A stretch of DNA of 64,000 nt from Stenocarpella maydis (lineage: Eukaryota; Ascomycota; Sordariomycetes; Diaporthales; Diaporthaceae), in assembly GCA_002270565.1 (NCBI GenBank), contig NQMI01000107.1, forward strand, positions 91,550 to 155,549, given 5' to 3'. The translations under genes and the position numbers were made by a program. The notes under the pieces were generated by a model. That model ran no database searches, had not been told where the DNA came from, and saw nothing but the letters and a program-made list of their open reading frames with translations. Positions 11,534 through 24,078 of this stretch are shown one piece after another. Each line of letters opens with the position of its first letter. Positions within the stretch are counted from its first letter, which is position 1.

Positions 11534-13685
11534 TTATGGCTTCGTATTCTCAAGATCTGCGGGAAGGGCCGGCACGGGAGCCACAGCCGGATCCGGTCTC
11601 CTTGGCTCCTCGTCATCATCCATCATCATTGTATATCTCTCCTCCGCTGGCATCGCAGGTACGGGCGGGATGTCTTCGTTGGCCCTCTGCTCGGCCCTGC
11701 GGACCCGCCCTGTCTGCTGGTTTACCCAACTGCTCACGGTTCTGAACCTTGGAGGCATGTCTTCGCTTGTCGTAGTGTAGACGGTGTCGCGATTGCTGTT
11801 TCCAGCCTCACTGGCGTTGGCGATACTGTTCTTCCGGCTGGGGGCGGGCGCCTGCTGGTAGCTGAGACGGGATGCACCGGGAGCACCGGGTTGGTGCATG
11901 GCGGCGGGAGGTGGCACTATGATGTCTTCGTCGCCAAAGCCTGAGGACAGGGATGACAGCTCCGATGCGCGGTACACTTGGCGTCTGTTCGGATCGTACG
12001 CACCAGACGGCTGACGGGCAAGCTCGGACTGGTTGAAGAACGGATCTTGCATGCGCGAGCGATCAGTAGTGGTTGTCGTGACTGTCTGCATCGTCCCCAT
12101 TGCTTGTGTGGTCCCGAAACTCTGCATTGTTCCGCTGTTTTGCATTGACCCATACTGGAGCGTGCCGTTGGGGCTCACGTAGTTGGAACCGTCTGTGGAT
12201 GAATTGCCGATGAAGGGATTCAGGTTGCTAGCGGGGGAGAAGCCGGGCTGAAGCTGCGGGGGCATATTCATAAGAGGCTGCTGGCTCATCTGGGACTGAG
12301 GCGAGACTGTCTGCATTTGCAATGGGCTCGAGGCACTTCTGTGCATGGAACCAGACGTTGCGGAGAACATGTTGTTGTTGAAGGTGCCGGGAGAGAAGTT
12401 AGTTTGCAGCTGAGGCAACACCATTGGACCTTGCTTTGCCGCCATTGACTGCGCCTGTGACCTTGGATCGTACATGGAGTAAATCTCCGAGATCTGACCC
12501 ATTGAGTTCGTCTTCTCGTAGTTTGGTGGTGCATTGCGCATATCATTTGGGCCGTCGTCCATTTGTTCCCAGCCACGCTGGCCACGCCCAAAGTATGGAA
12601 TCTTGGCAAAGATCTGGTTCGATGGCGGTGGCTGGTTACCGTAGGAGCCGTTCTCCCTGGCCTTGGACTTCTTGAGCATGCGCCATGCCATCCAGCAAAC
12701 AAAGCAAACAATGATGAAGCCACCTGATGGTACAATGGTCAGCAAGCTGGTGTTCTGATATCGCCATCCAGACGTCAGACTTACCAATAGATCCAGCTGA
12801 GATGAGTGCGTGCTCAGCACCAGGGTCGAGACCCCTTTGAGGTGGCATATTATCCTCAGCCAGGCCGCCATCATCCCCATATGTCACGTCATCGAGATAG
12901 GTGGAAGGTGAGGGCGTACTCTTCTCAAAGGCTAATGGCGTAGTCTGAGTCGATGTCCCGGTGGAGGTAGGCGAAGAGGTCGGAGACGTTGTTTCCGCGA
13001 CTCCTTTCCTGGGCTGGGAACTCACTGAGATGGACGGCACAAGCGAAAGCGGTACAGTGGTCATCATCGAGATGGGAGTGGGCGTCGTCAACGTTGGCGG
13101 AGGTTCAAATTGCGGGTTGTTGACCACGGGGGCATTGGTTGGCCTGGCCACAATCGTAGAAGTCATGACAACAGTCGTGGGCGGCATAGTGATAACGGCC
13201 GGGGGCGGTGGCATCAGGACCGGGAAGGTGGGAGTCGGCGGCGTCGCGGGCGTTGTGGGAGTCGCTGGAGCCACGAATGTTGGAGCCACGAGTGTTGGAG
13301 CCATGAGTGTGGGAGCCATGAGTTCTGTGGACGTTGTTGAAGGCGCCAGTTGCAGAGGCGGAAACGACTCCATGGTGGTCGGCGACGGGGTCTCGGGCTC
13401 AGGTGCAGCGAACGTCGCCACACCCTGCTTTTTCTCATATTCCTCATCGTCGGAGTCGTCAGAGTCCTCACTGTCGACCGAGTCCTCGGCTTCTTCCTGC
13501 CTGCGAAGGTCCCGCCCACTGGTCACCACCGTGAGGTCACGTCGCGATGTCCTCCGCGAGGTATCGATCGGCGCGAGTCGCTGTCGCAGGTACCTCCGGC
13601 GCAGGCCAGCCCGGACTTCCTTATCTTCCTGTCGTCGTTCCATTACGGGGGCCATTTCGTCCACCTTTAGCATCCTGTCCGTCAC
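11534..13685 (-). CDS. Single-pass membrane protein with Ser/Thr/Pro-rich ectodomain
   Basis: Two exons, 13685-12785 and 12723-11534, join phase 1 across a 61-base intron with a GCTGACC branch, giving 696 residues. The splice completes the membrane segment: AEHALISAGSIG joins GFIIVCFVCWMAWR, followed by the stop-transfer sequence MLKKSKARE. The N-terminal half is charged, then Thr/Pro/Val-rich with tandem (A/P)TLV-type repeats such as MAPTLMAPTLVAPTFVAP, as in O-glycosylated cell-surface proteins. The cytoplasmic half is Gln/Asn/Ser-rich and ends with FRTVSSWVNQQTGRV, a motif I recognise from fungal single-pass wall-associated proteins. No classical signal peptide is visible at the chosen start; a start at the internal MAPVMERR (13655) is possible. 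A sensor or wall-anchoring role is inference only. Confidence 0.8.
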
Positions 13686-16600
13686 CGCTGGCGATCCCCT
13701 ATGCGGTTATGGCACAGCCCATATGCTCAAGCGTGCTCAGGCGTGTTCAAGCGACCATGTCAGTTTTTCTTTCCCAACGCCGGCGTCGTGATAGCGGGTT
13801 TGAAGTGAGAAATGAGGGGAGCTCGTCGATTAGCCAGCCGATTGTCCACGAGGACGTGTATAGGAGCGCTGGTAAGGGTGTAAAGAAAGTGACAGAGGCC
13901 AGCCCTGGAGAAGAAAGGAAAGGGTGGAAAGAGAGAATGTGAGGCCGGAGAGAAAGCGAGACTTCCAAGACAGAGAAGCTTGGTGACAGAAGAGTATCAG
14001 ACTGGGGGAGGGAGGGATAGATTTACCCGCGGCGTGGGCGATGCAAGGGCATGAGTGGGAAGGGGCGCTGCGGATGGACGAATGAGCCGAAAGACGCAGG
14101 GATGGAGACCCTGACTCGGGGGAGGGATTGTCCTGCAAGAGGGTTTGGGCCTTAGGCTCTGGGGGAGATCCCAAACGAGCCTCGCGGATGGATCCTCAGG
14201 GGTTGTGGTGATGGCGGATCTTGTGCATTGACCCGGGCTCGAGGGCAAGACGAACCAAGAGGGGACGGTGGAAGCGAATCTATCGGACGGGAGAGGCTGA
14301 CGCCATTCCCACCCCATGGGCCAGGTCCAAACCTTTGGGTAGCACCCGCCGCGATCGGTATCTGAGCCTAAGGTTCAGCAGTTCTGGGCGAAACAGCTGA
14401 GGTTGGTGATGGTGATGATGGTGGTGGTTAGCTATCTGGGCGCTGGCACATGACAGGACAGGACAGGACATGCAGGCCTGCTTGCTCGACGAGGGAGCCC
14501 GCCCACATGCCCGAGACACGGCGGATGGAGAGAAGCCGCTCGCCGCTGTGCGCTGTGCGCTGGACGTCCCGATTCAGCTAGGCGTGGCATTTTGCGCAGA
14601 ATGGCCGAACAGCCTGCTCTGGGTTGAAAACCTCGGCTCGGTAGCAGACTTGTAGCAAGTTGGACACAGCAGGCAGCACAGCGTGTGGGTGGCAAGGGCA
14701 TTCAAGGGGCCAACGTGGCGGGAATGCGACAGCTTCTGTTGCTGTCGCTGCTGCTACCGCTGCTGCTCGTCCGGGCCAGGCACAGCAGGTTTGTCTGTAC
14801 AATATCACACAGCACGCACGTATCGCAGCTGAGGGTGCGATGGGATGTGATGGGATGGGACGTGACGGCGCACATGCCATTGCGATGCCCCTGCACGATC
14901 CGTTGGGGGTCAGACGGACGACGCCCAAGCGTACTCCGCATATATTGTACAGGCACGCATGGCCGGCCACATGGGCGCAGAAGACGAGGCAGAGATGGTG
15001 CTCGTGTGACTGGCGGATGATGACGATGATGCTGCAGGCCGTGGGCGTGCATACCGGATGGCAATTACTAGGTAGGGATGGGTGGATGGGTGGATGGGCG
15101 ACGCATTGATGGGCGGCGGAGGTCGATGGGGTCCTCAAACACAGGGCAGCGCAAACACGGGGGTGTGGTGCGCGGACGGACGAACAGACGCGAGGTGACG
15201 AGGTAGGCTGTGGATGAGGTGAGGTCAAGTTGCGGCTGCTGTGACGGACCGAGAACGAGGTGGAGTGCCCAAGTGTCTCAGAAGCGGGTTTCAGGACATG
15301 GGGCGTCCCGGGGGCCACCTAGCCGTCCTTGGCCTAGCGCCGTCAGAGCATCAACACAAGTGAAGGTACTCAGGTACCTACCCTTCTTCTCCTCTTGTCG
15401 TCTTGTACCAGCCATGCCAGGTCGTCAGGCTGGAACTTGCTCAGCCAGCCCCTTCACACCGACCTTCCCTACCCCTTACAATTCTGAGGCCAAGACATTC
15501 TTCGGACGAAGTTCCACGGCCCACCCATCTGCCCTCGCACAATTCCCGGCTCCGGAAACTCTCTCGCGAAGTCGACTGCGCCAGCATCAGGTTCGCCTCA
15601 TGGCCTCGGCCCTCTCCTTCTTGCCTGGCCCGTCCACCATCGTATCTGAGGCTCCTCAACCTTTGTCCTAGCCCGCCGCCCAAACAATATCACTACTACA
15701 GGGCCACTTGAGCCTGCCCGTCATCATCCCGACGAGCCAAGTCTACCCTGCGTCTGCGGCATTCGGGAATGAGATGCTTAATTGCTCGTGCTTGGCTTGT
15801 CATTCTCACTCTTGGGTGGCATTGTCCATCGCCGCCTCTGGGTTGTTTCAATGCCGCCCTGCCCTGCCCTGCCTGCCTGCCAGCGCCACGCTTGAACATC
15901 CCGTTGACTGCCAGTTCATCAAACCTTGGCTGTCTTGCTCACCACCCCAGCCGCCGATTCAATGTCTCACGGCCAAGTCGTATAAGACCTTCTGTGGCCA
16001 GTCGCACGCCGCCTCTGTTTGGCCCGGCATATCGCCCTTACAAACCTATATTACCAACCCTTGTTCCACCGGCTGTCGAGCTGCACGTCACCTGGCCGGG
16101 GCAAGCCGTGGTACACGTCGGCGGCACTTTTTTGCTCATCTCTGCCGAAAATACCCCAGTGGCCATTGCCAGTTCCTGGGCACCGAGGACACTTTGTGGG
16201 CTGAACCTTCACACATTTTTTGTCATCCTTCACTATCGGTTGACCCTGCCCCCCCCCCCGGGGGTGTTGTCGAAACGACCGACTCCCCTCGGGGAAACCA
16301 AATTGATTGACAAGTCTTGGACCTTGGCAAGGCGCACTTGGCCTGCTCCATGGGTCTACAGGCCCTGGCCTGGGTCCATGCAAAATATCGGGAGGAAAGG
16401 GCCATATTAGACCATAAAGGAGATGGACTGGCCTTTGCCATCCTTTCGGATTATCTATAAGAACCCAGATGGCAAGCCTCCGGAAGCCTAGATGTAACGT
16501 CGCACGTGCGTACGCACCCGATCGTCTCGGGTAATCATCGCATGAAAAAGATGAGATCCTCAGGACTCCTCGTATGCCAACCCCGTGTGTCCTGCAGACT

Positions 16601-18859
16601 TCGAGAGTCTTCCGTGCCCGGGCAGAGAAACAAGGGCAACGTGGTTTTTTTTTTCTTTCCGATTCAAGAAGCTTTCGTGGCATACCATGCACCTGCCAGA
16701 GCCAGACATGTCTACGCTTTCATAGTTCATGCTCTGGCGATCAGTGTGGTATCGCAAGGCGAGGGTCCTCGCTTACTGCAGTACTTGAGAGCATGCGTAC
16801 AATTGCCGTCTAAATGCTGCTGGTTTTCTCGAAGCTCTTGACACCACTTCGGGCTTGCCGGCAAATCGTCAATCGCTACTTGTGCCTTGGTTCGCTTCTC
16901 GTATTCCGTCTGGAATGCATGGGCAGAACGGATTCCGAATGATGCATACCTAGAGCTCATAATTGCCCGCCTCTCACTGCCGACCGCTCATCGCCAGGCA
17001 CGAACATTCTCTTCCTGAGTCTCCAGCTCAAACAATGTCATACTTTGATCCGCGATATGCGTGGTACCTTGGCAGAAGAAAAGATCGCAGCCCAATAAGT
17101 CTCGTCAGTTATAGGCTGTCATATTCTTCAGGGGCCTCCTCCGCTCAGCCGCAGCACAACGGTTGAACTAGAAGCCAGCATGGTTGTGGGCCCGGTGGAT
17201 GTGGAGCCCTTCTGCGAGGCCTGCGTACTACATCCCCCCCCCCCTTTTTTTTTTCCCTCCTGCGACGACGTGCAACAGGATTACTCAACCTCGAACAGAT
17301 CGTGGTCTACATACATAGTAGTAGATGCTTTCGACTGCACTGGTGGGCCTGGAACACGTTTGAGAGGGCTTGCGTGTCGACTTCAGCCGACTTCAATTGG
17401 ACAGTGACGCGGGCTGCTGGGACAGGTTTAGAAAGCTATCCGAACCGGCTAGGATCCCACATCCAGCCTGCTGGCCAAACGACAGCGACATCCTCACTGG
17501 ACAGAAACTGACACTTGGTTGAGGACGTCCCCATGACGATTGCAGACCGCGACTCGGGGTGCACACCCGTTCAGTCTTTGGTTCTAACCTGTCCAAACAG
17601 AGAGCAGGCAAGGCATTGCTGAGGAGTATCGCTGCCGGAAGAGCAGTGTCGTCGACAGCGCGCGAGCTGCTATGATAGCTCACTGGAGCTGGAGCTGGCA
17701 CTTCTGCCACCCTGCAGTTGAAGCGGCGTGGTGAGCACCCCACCGCTCAAGGCCATTTGTTGACAGCAGTGTACGCTCTCGTCAAGGCAGTTTTGCATAG
17801 GCTCTTTATTGGCGCAGGAGAGATGTTGGAGCACGGAAGAAAGCGAAGACAATCAATCCATTGTATGTGTACCGTACGCGGCCATGCTCAATGACCAGGT
17901 TAGTCCGAAGCTTGGCTTGGCATCCAGACACAGCTCCATAACTTTCCGGTGGAAGCCCCGAACGCCTCCGGTCGTTGAATGCCGGAACTGTGGGTAAGCT
18001 GTCGGGGCGGGTTGCCGAAATGACCCGGCGCAAAGCCGAGAGTAGGAGTGCTGGGTTATTAGGAGCACCGGGTCATGTGCGCTTACTCCGTATATGTCTG
18101 ACACATGTTCGAGATGACAAGCGACACCGCAAGCACGTGCGACCGAGTGGAACCAGGTTACCAGGACTCTGGGGTCGCTGTCTTTGGGTGTGTCTCTTTG
18201 CATGCGTCATTCTTGAGCCACAACCCACCAAGGGCACAGTAGTGCAGGCCGACTGCGTCTGGGCCTCGCTAATCTTATCTCAGGCTTATTATCTTGGTGA
18301 CCCAGTCATCCGGATGAATGCTCGATTCTCCGCGCATTCAGCTGTCAAAAGGAACAGTAGGGACCAGCATTTGTGCTGCCCTCTGTCGTAAAATGGCTCG
18401 GTCGAGTGGACAGCAAGGGCAGATACGATTCCGGGCGAAGGGGGCTTATCGTAGCTGCGCACATGCTCGACACGGCCTTAGCTCCAGTCTATCTGTGTCC
18501 ATTTTTGTCGCGAGGCGGAGAAGGACAATCAATTTTTTTTTTTTGAATAATAGATAGCCCAAGTGATGGGTGACTGACGGCCGCACCAGGGCTGAGAAAG
18601 CAAGAAAGCTACCGTGTAATAAGCACAGCTCCATCTTATCGGATAAGCTGGGGAGGGAAAAACGCGCGCTTCCAGCTCTCAGCCGGGTCCACTTCGCACC
18701 CCACCACCTCACATTCCCTTGCTTTTCATCCTCCCAGCAGCCACCTAGATTCCTAGATTCCGAGATACCCAGACCGATTCCCTATATATTTCCTCTAGAA
18801 TAATATCCCTAGACCCCTACAGCCCGGCATCTGCCTCGCTCTGCCCTGGACTCGAAGCC
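13686..18859. other. Long gene-poor region, 5.2 kb
   Basis: This lies upstream of both flanking genes (membrane protein, minus; NADH dehydrogenase, plus), so it contains two promoters and their leaders. Many overlapping GC-driven ORFs of up to 250 codons occur on both strands without domains or coherent splicing. Two short protein-like frames start divergently 72 bases apart: 16960 down to 16727 (minus, 77 codons, MSSRYASFGIRSAHAFQTEY) and 17032-17166 (plus, 44 codons, MSYFDPRYAWYLGRR). Neither is recognised and I do not call them genes. C11T10 occurs at about 17234-17254 and a T-run at about 18531-18544. Confidence 0.45.
18783..18789 (+). promoter_or_regulatory. TATA-like box of the NADH dehydrogenase gene
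   Basis: TATATAT lies about 70 bases before the start codon at 18860 and is followed by a C/T-rich leader (TAGACCCCTACAGCCC, then CTCGCTCTGCCC). The spacing is plausible for a fungal promoter with a short 5' UTR. This is positional evidence only. Confidence 0.35.
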
Positions 18860-20759
18860 ATGGCTTCCTCTTCGAGAGCTCTGGCCATGAACAAGCTCGC
18901 GACCCGACACCTCGGCGTCGCACGCATGCAGCAGCACGCCGTCGCATCGCGCATCCTCGCATCCACGACTCGCTCCCTCACCACGACTCCTTCCAGCCGG
19001 CCTCTTGCTGCTGGCAGCCTACGGCCCCTCGCCCGTCAGTTCCAAAGGCAGTACTCTGATTCGTCTGCCCCTCCGCCCAAGAAGCCAGGGAAGATCCGGA
19101 GGACCTTCAGGTGGACATGGCGCCTTCTCTACCTCTCCGTCCTCGGCACCCTCGCCTATGTCAGCTATGAGGTTTGGGATATCAGGCATCCCGAGCCTCA
19201 GGTCAACCCCGACCCCTCCAAGAAGACCCTCGTGATCCTGGGTAAGCTCATATCCCGTCATACGTCCGTCAATGGCTCACACCCTTCATCGCTAACCCCG
19301 TCGTTCCCGCGCTTGTCCAGGCACCGGCTGGGGCTCCGTTGCGCTCCTCAAGAAGCTCGACACCGAGAACTACAACGTCGTCGTCATCTCTCCTCGAAAC
19401 TACTTCCTCTTCACCCCCCTGCTTCCCTCGTGCACCACCGGCACCATCGAGCACCGCTCCATCATGGAGCCCGTGCGCACCATCCTCCAGTCCAAGAAGG
19501 CCAGCGTCAAGTACTACGAGGCTGAGGCCCACTCCATCGACCCCGAGCGCAAAGTTGTCAAGATCAAGGATGATTCCGAGATCAAGGGTGCTGTCACCGA
19601 GACAGAGGTCCCCTATGACATGCTGGTCGTTGGTGTCGGCGCCGAGAATGCCACCTTCGGCATCCCCGGTGTTCGCGAGCACTCGTGCTTTCTCAAGGAG
19701 ATTGGCGACGCCCAGCAGATCCGCAAGAAGATCATGGACTGCGTCGAGACGGCTGCTTTCAAGGATCAGACCCCAGAGGAGATCAACAGGCTCCTCCACA
19801 TGGTTGTTGTCGGCGGAGGCCCGACCGGTGTCGAGTTCGCTGGCGAGCTGCAGGATTTCTTCGAGCAGGACATCAAGCGTCTGATCCCGGATATCAGCGA
19901 TCGCTTCAAGGTCACCCTGATCGAGGCCCTGCCCAACGTCCTGCCCTCCTTCTCCAAGCAGCTGATCGAGTATACCGAGAGCACCTTTGCCGAGGAGAAG
20001 ATCGACATCAGGACCAAGACCATGGTGAAGAATGTCACCGACAAGTACGTCGAGGCCGAGGCCATCGGCCCTGATGGGAAGAAGGAGCTCATCCGGTTCC
20101 CCTACGGTCTGCTGGTCTGGGCCACGGGCAACGCCGTCCGCCCCATTGTCAAGAACCTCATGACAAGCATCGCCGCCCAGAAGGACTCACGTCGCGGTCT
20201 TGCCGTCAACGAGTACCTTGTCGTGCAGGGAGCCCGTGACATCTGGGCCGTTGGTGACTGCGCCGTTGCCGGATACGCGCCCACCGCCCAGGTCGCCTCG
20301 CAGGAAGGCGCCTTCCTGGCCAAGCTATTTAACAACATGGCCAAGACAGAGGAGCTGGAGACCAAGATCCGCGAGCTCTCCTCGTCCCTGAATCTCAAGC
20401 CGGGCAACTCGGCCGACTCGTCGAAGCAGATCGAGGAGTACGAGAGACAGCTCCGTCGCATCAAGGACATCAAGCCCTTCCACTACTCGCACCAGGGCAG
20501 CTTGGCCTACATTGGCAGTGAGAAGGCCGTCGCGGACGTCGCTTGGTTCAACGGCAATGTCGCATCTGGTGGTACCTGGACGTATCTGTTTTGGAGGAGC
20601 GCGTATCTCTCGATGTGCTTCAGCAGTAAGTATCCGGCCTTGACTGTGTCGCCATGGTGACAATCTACTGACCTGTATTACCTAGCCCGGAACCGCCTTC
20701 TGGTCCTCAACGACTGGGCGAAGTCCAAGGTCTTTGGACGCGATGTGTCCCGAGAGTAA
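18860..20759 (+). CDS. Mitochondrial alternative (type II) NADH dehydrogenase, external type
   Basis: The enzyme passes electrons from NADH to ubiquinone at the inner mitochondrial membrane without pumping protons. Three exons, 18860-19241, 19321-20625 and 20686-20759, join in frame to 586 residues; the first intron has GCTAACC and the second CTACTGACC as branch sites. An Arg/Ser-rich presequence (MASSSRALAMNKLATRHL) is followed by a hydrophobic helix (WRLLYLSVLGTLAYVSYEVW), the FAD dinucleotide fold LVILGTGWGSVALLKKL (split by intron 1), the family signature PRNYFLFTPLLPS, and the NADH fold VVVGGGPTGVEFAGEL. The N-terminal helix plus presequence resembles external NDE enzymes facing the intermembrane space. 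No EF-hand insert is visible, unlike the calcium-binding N. crassa NDE1. The end, FGRDVSRE, is supplied by the short last exon. Confidence 0.95.
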
Positions 20760-23700
20760 TGAAATTCCTTTGAAGAGAAGGACTCCCTTCAGTTTGGGCT
20801 TCAGTAGTCCCAACGTCTGGTGCAGTGTAATGCGATGTGCTTGATATCCCCAATGTCTGGTGACTTTTTCGATCAGGCGTCAGGCGGGCTTATAGACTCT
20901 GTGTTACTGGGGGTTGCGTTGGGCCAGAAAAAAAAGCATAGACTTGGGTAATCATTTCGGTGAATGGAATGCGGGCTTTATCTCTTGAGCCTTGACTTGT
21001 TGTATGTCTTAGTTATGTGACGAATTCATCACGTTCAATGCATTTTCCTGACGGCATGACGATACGGGCAGCCCGTTTTGACCGCCTTCTGAGTGGCTCT
21101 TGATAGACTTTAGGTTTGAAGTGACGTAGCGACTCTACTCCGGGCCCAGTATGTACTGGTGGGATATAAGTATTGGCCTACCTGAGAGCACTCTCCGCCC
21201 TCACTGCGTGTGCTCTCAGGTGCGTTATCACATAGATGGCCTGTGCCAAACTGTACACGTTGTTAAGCACCTATATCGCTGTGCACTCTAGCGGCTTACT
21301 TTGAGTTGTCAATCAATTTCTAAGGCTTGATATGAACTTTCTCCTTCATTATGGTCACTGGTTGTGCCTTAGGCAGTAGGTTCAACACTCGATCCCATCG
21401 AAAGCTGTGGAAAAAAGCCATCTCTCAATCCGTAGTCGGATCAAGCCTTTATATATAGGTGTTGCCTTCTACAAAAGCCCCATTTCTACTACGATGAATT
21501 GATTAGACTCCGCGTCCGTGCTCCGAAATATCCTAATATGATTCTAAACTGAGCTGAAAGCTTCTATCCCGTTACCATTAACCCCGACTCCTCACCAACC
21601 ACTAATGCATCCCCTCACTCACCTACTCCTCTCCCACCCCGTCAGCAGCCCTAAACAGGAAACTCGAGTTCTTGGTTTTGGGTCGATAGCCATCATTGTG
21701 ACCGGGGTTGAAGTTAGGGAACTGAACCCTGACTAAACAGACCTGTTACTGGGAAGTAAAGTGGACACCTGTACTACCTCGAAGCCGCGATCTTGTCCGG
21801 AGACTAAAAGGGCGATTTTATTTCTACGCGCCTCAGGAGGCTTAGAACAAACCTGGCTTGTATGGACTGGCTAATGCCAAGACCATCGGTTATCTCATCG
21901 CCCATCTGACTTTGCAAATGTGAGCTCTCCAGGGCTTGGAACGGCCTCACAACCCAAGCCCCCGGTTTCCCCGTCATACTCCACAAATCACGCAGTGGTA
22001 AGTCGTTATGAGGACGAATTGTTCGCCAGAGAGTGACTGAATGATAATCGGTACTAAGTATAAGCTGCGGGTCACTGGTTTCCACCGGCGGAAGAAGCCT
22101 GCTTGATAGTCAGGCCTACAACGATGTGGGAAAGGGACAGCTGAGCAGTTGATTTGGCGCATCCTCGTTCATAATGTGTGTTCTCAAAGCTTTCAGATAA
22201 ATTCTAACGTATTCCCGTTGAGCAGGAGGAAACGCCAGATTCCACCCAGGATTCTTTAGAGGCGGCGTGTGCAGTCAAACATATCGGGTTTCCATGGACT
22301 GATGAACCAATGGAGCCATACAAGGTAGCTTGACGCCTGGCCTAGACACTTTTGCACTTTGCGTTGAGTCTCGCTTCGATCATATAGGATTGTGTTAAGC
22401 CGTAGTCCTAGTATTGGCTTCCATCTTAGGTGGGTTTCCCTTCCAGAATTGTTCATGACTGAGAGTGCGCCGCATGGCGATCATAACTACCTAGATACGT
22501 TGTAATTCACGACAAATGCGAAGATCTACGTCAATGCAGGCGGCCAACGCATCTTGAAGCAGATCTCCCAACCACTCACTTGATGACAAGAGGTTCCCAA
22601 TAATCAACAACTTCCTACCCTTGCTACCTAGGCAGATGATTGTCTTAAGCAGTGCCTGCAACTTAGTCACCATCCCCCTTCCACCCTTTCTTTCCTCGCG
22701 AATACTACAGTCCCTCGACGGACCCAGTCTGTACAGCATCAGGACGCCGGCGCTACCAAAAGTACCCCCGAGCCACCCGCATCGAGATGCAAGCGGCCGC
22801 TCGTTGAGACCCCGTGTCTCAAATCCCCCCTTCGCCATTGGCTACAAGGGACGAACGTAGAGGATAAAATCCGAACGTCACGACCGGGGCAGGGGGTCGG
22901 GGAGGGTGCAAACCCTCGAGGCATTTTTTTTCTTTCTTGTTCGACGCATCTTCGGTCGCACGGCCGCGAACAGCCACTCTAACTCTCGGGACTGGTGCGA
23001 CGGCGCCCATCAGGCTATGTCCTGGCAGGAGGTGACTAGCCTCCAGTGCTGTCGCTCTTGTTAGCGCCTGCCCTGCTTCACGGTAGCACGACGGCTCGTG
23101 GCCAGCATGTCTCGAGGTCAGGCATGTAGCACTGCTGCTGTGCCTTGCCAGGTGCTAATTGCGGAGCTACTGGCTAGTAAAAGTGTTTGCGAATTGTGTA
23201 ACCGCCGTACAGGTTGGAGCCGAGGTAACTCGCGCGATCATGTGAAATTTCCGCAGTTTTGTGTAACAGCTTCTCAATGCTCGGAATAGCACCTCGCCAA
23301 CGGGCGTTTAGGCCAGGTTTGCGGCATACCTGGGCCTGGAGGATGCAATGCTGTGCCTTACTCCTTGGGCCTCACGCCCTATAGGAAAAGTACGGTGCGA
23401 TAGTATACTCCCAGTATAGTTGACAGACCTCCAAAACTCAAGGCCATTGATACACGAGAAGCACGGACATTATCAGCGTCTTAAGATTGCACGAGATATA
23501 TTCAGGGACAGAATGTTGCAGGCTACGTAATGCTGTAAATGTACACCTTTGACTTCATGCTGCTCCTTAGAAGAAGCCGGCTTCGTGGAAAGTGATCCAT
23601 ATGCGTATAAATGTAGTCGCCTTGCAAAATCGTACGCGATTTGATTTAAAATCAAACATCAGGTTAGCCGTCAAGATTGGCAGCGCGCTAGAAAAGAAAC

Positions 23701-23988
23701 GACCAGCGACGACCCCGCCATAGTGACCTAGGTAAGCTTCACTTATAAAGATTATCTTCCGGGATAGGATAGGTTGGTAGCTTTGATTATTGCATTGACA
23801 GTTTTCATTTCGCCTCGCCTGAAGATGTCGAGAGACCCAACGATACTTGCGGCTCAGTTGACACACTATGCTTCTCTCTGACAAGTGCGATGAAGTTTAA
23901 GAGTCGTAACTTTCTTTAGGAATATCAAGATACCAAATACCCAGAATAGCCATCGGTGGATAATCCTCTTCCCGGAGGATCTGGCCAA

Positions 23989-24078
23989 AACCAAAAAAAA
24001 AACCCAAAACAAAAAAAAAAAAAAAAAAAAAAAGAAAAAAAGATTTTTATTAAATTTTTTTTTTTATTTAAATTAACC
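23989..24078. repeat. A-rich/T-rich tract
   Basis: A run of about 45 bases dominated by A passes directly into a run of T with TTTAAATTAA, ending near an AATATATAC segment; the DNA then turns GC-rich. It could be a poly-A scar of a retroelement or just a low-complexity tract. Confidence 0.75.

Noticed and set aside
15708..16410. Overlapping 200-213 codon frames on both strands
   Set aside because: All three frames are open because of high GC; none has a motif, a leader or consistent splice sites.
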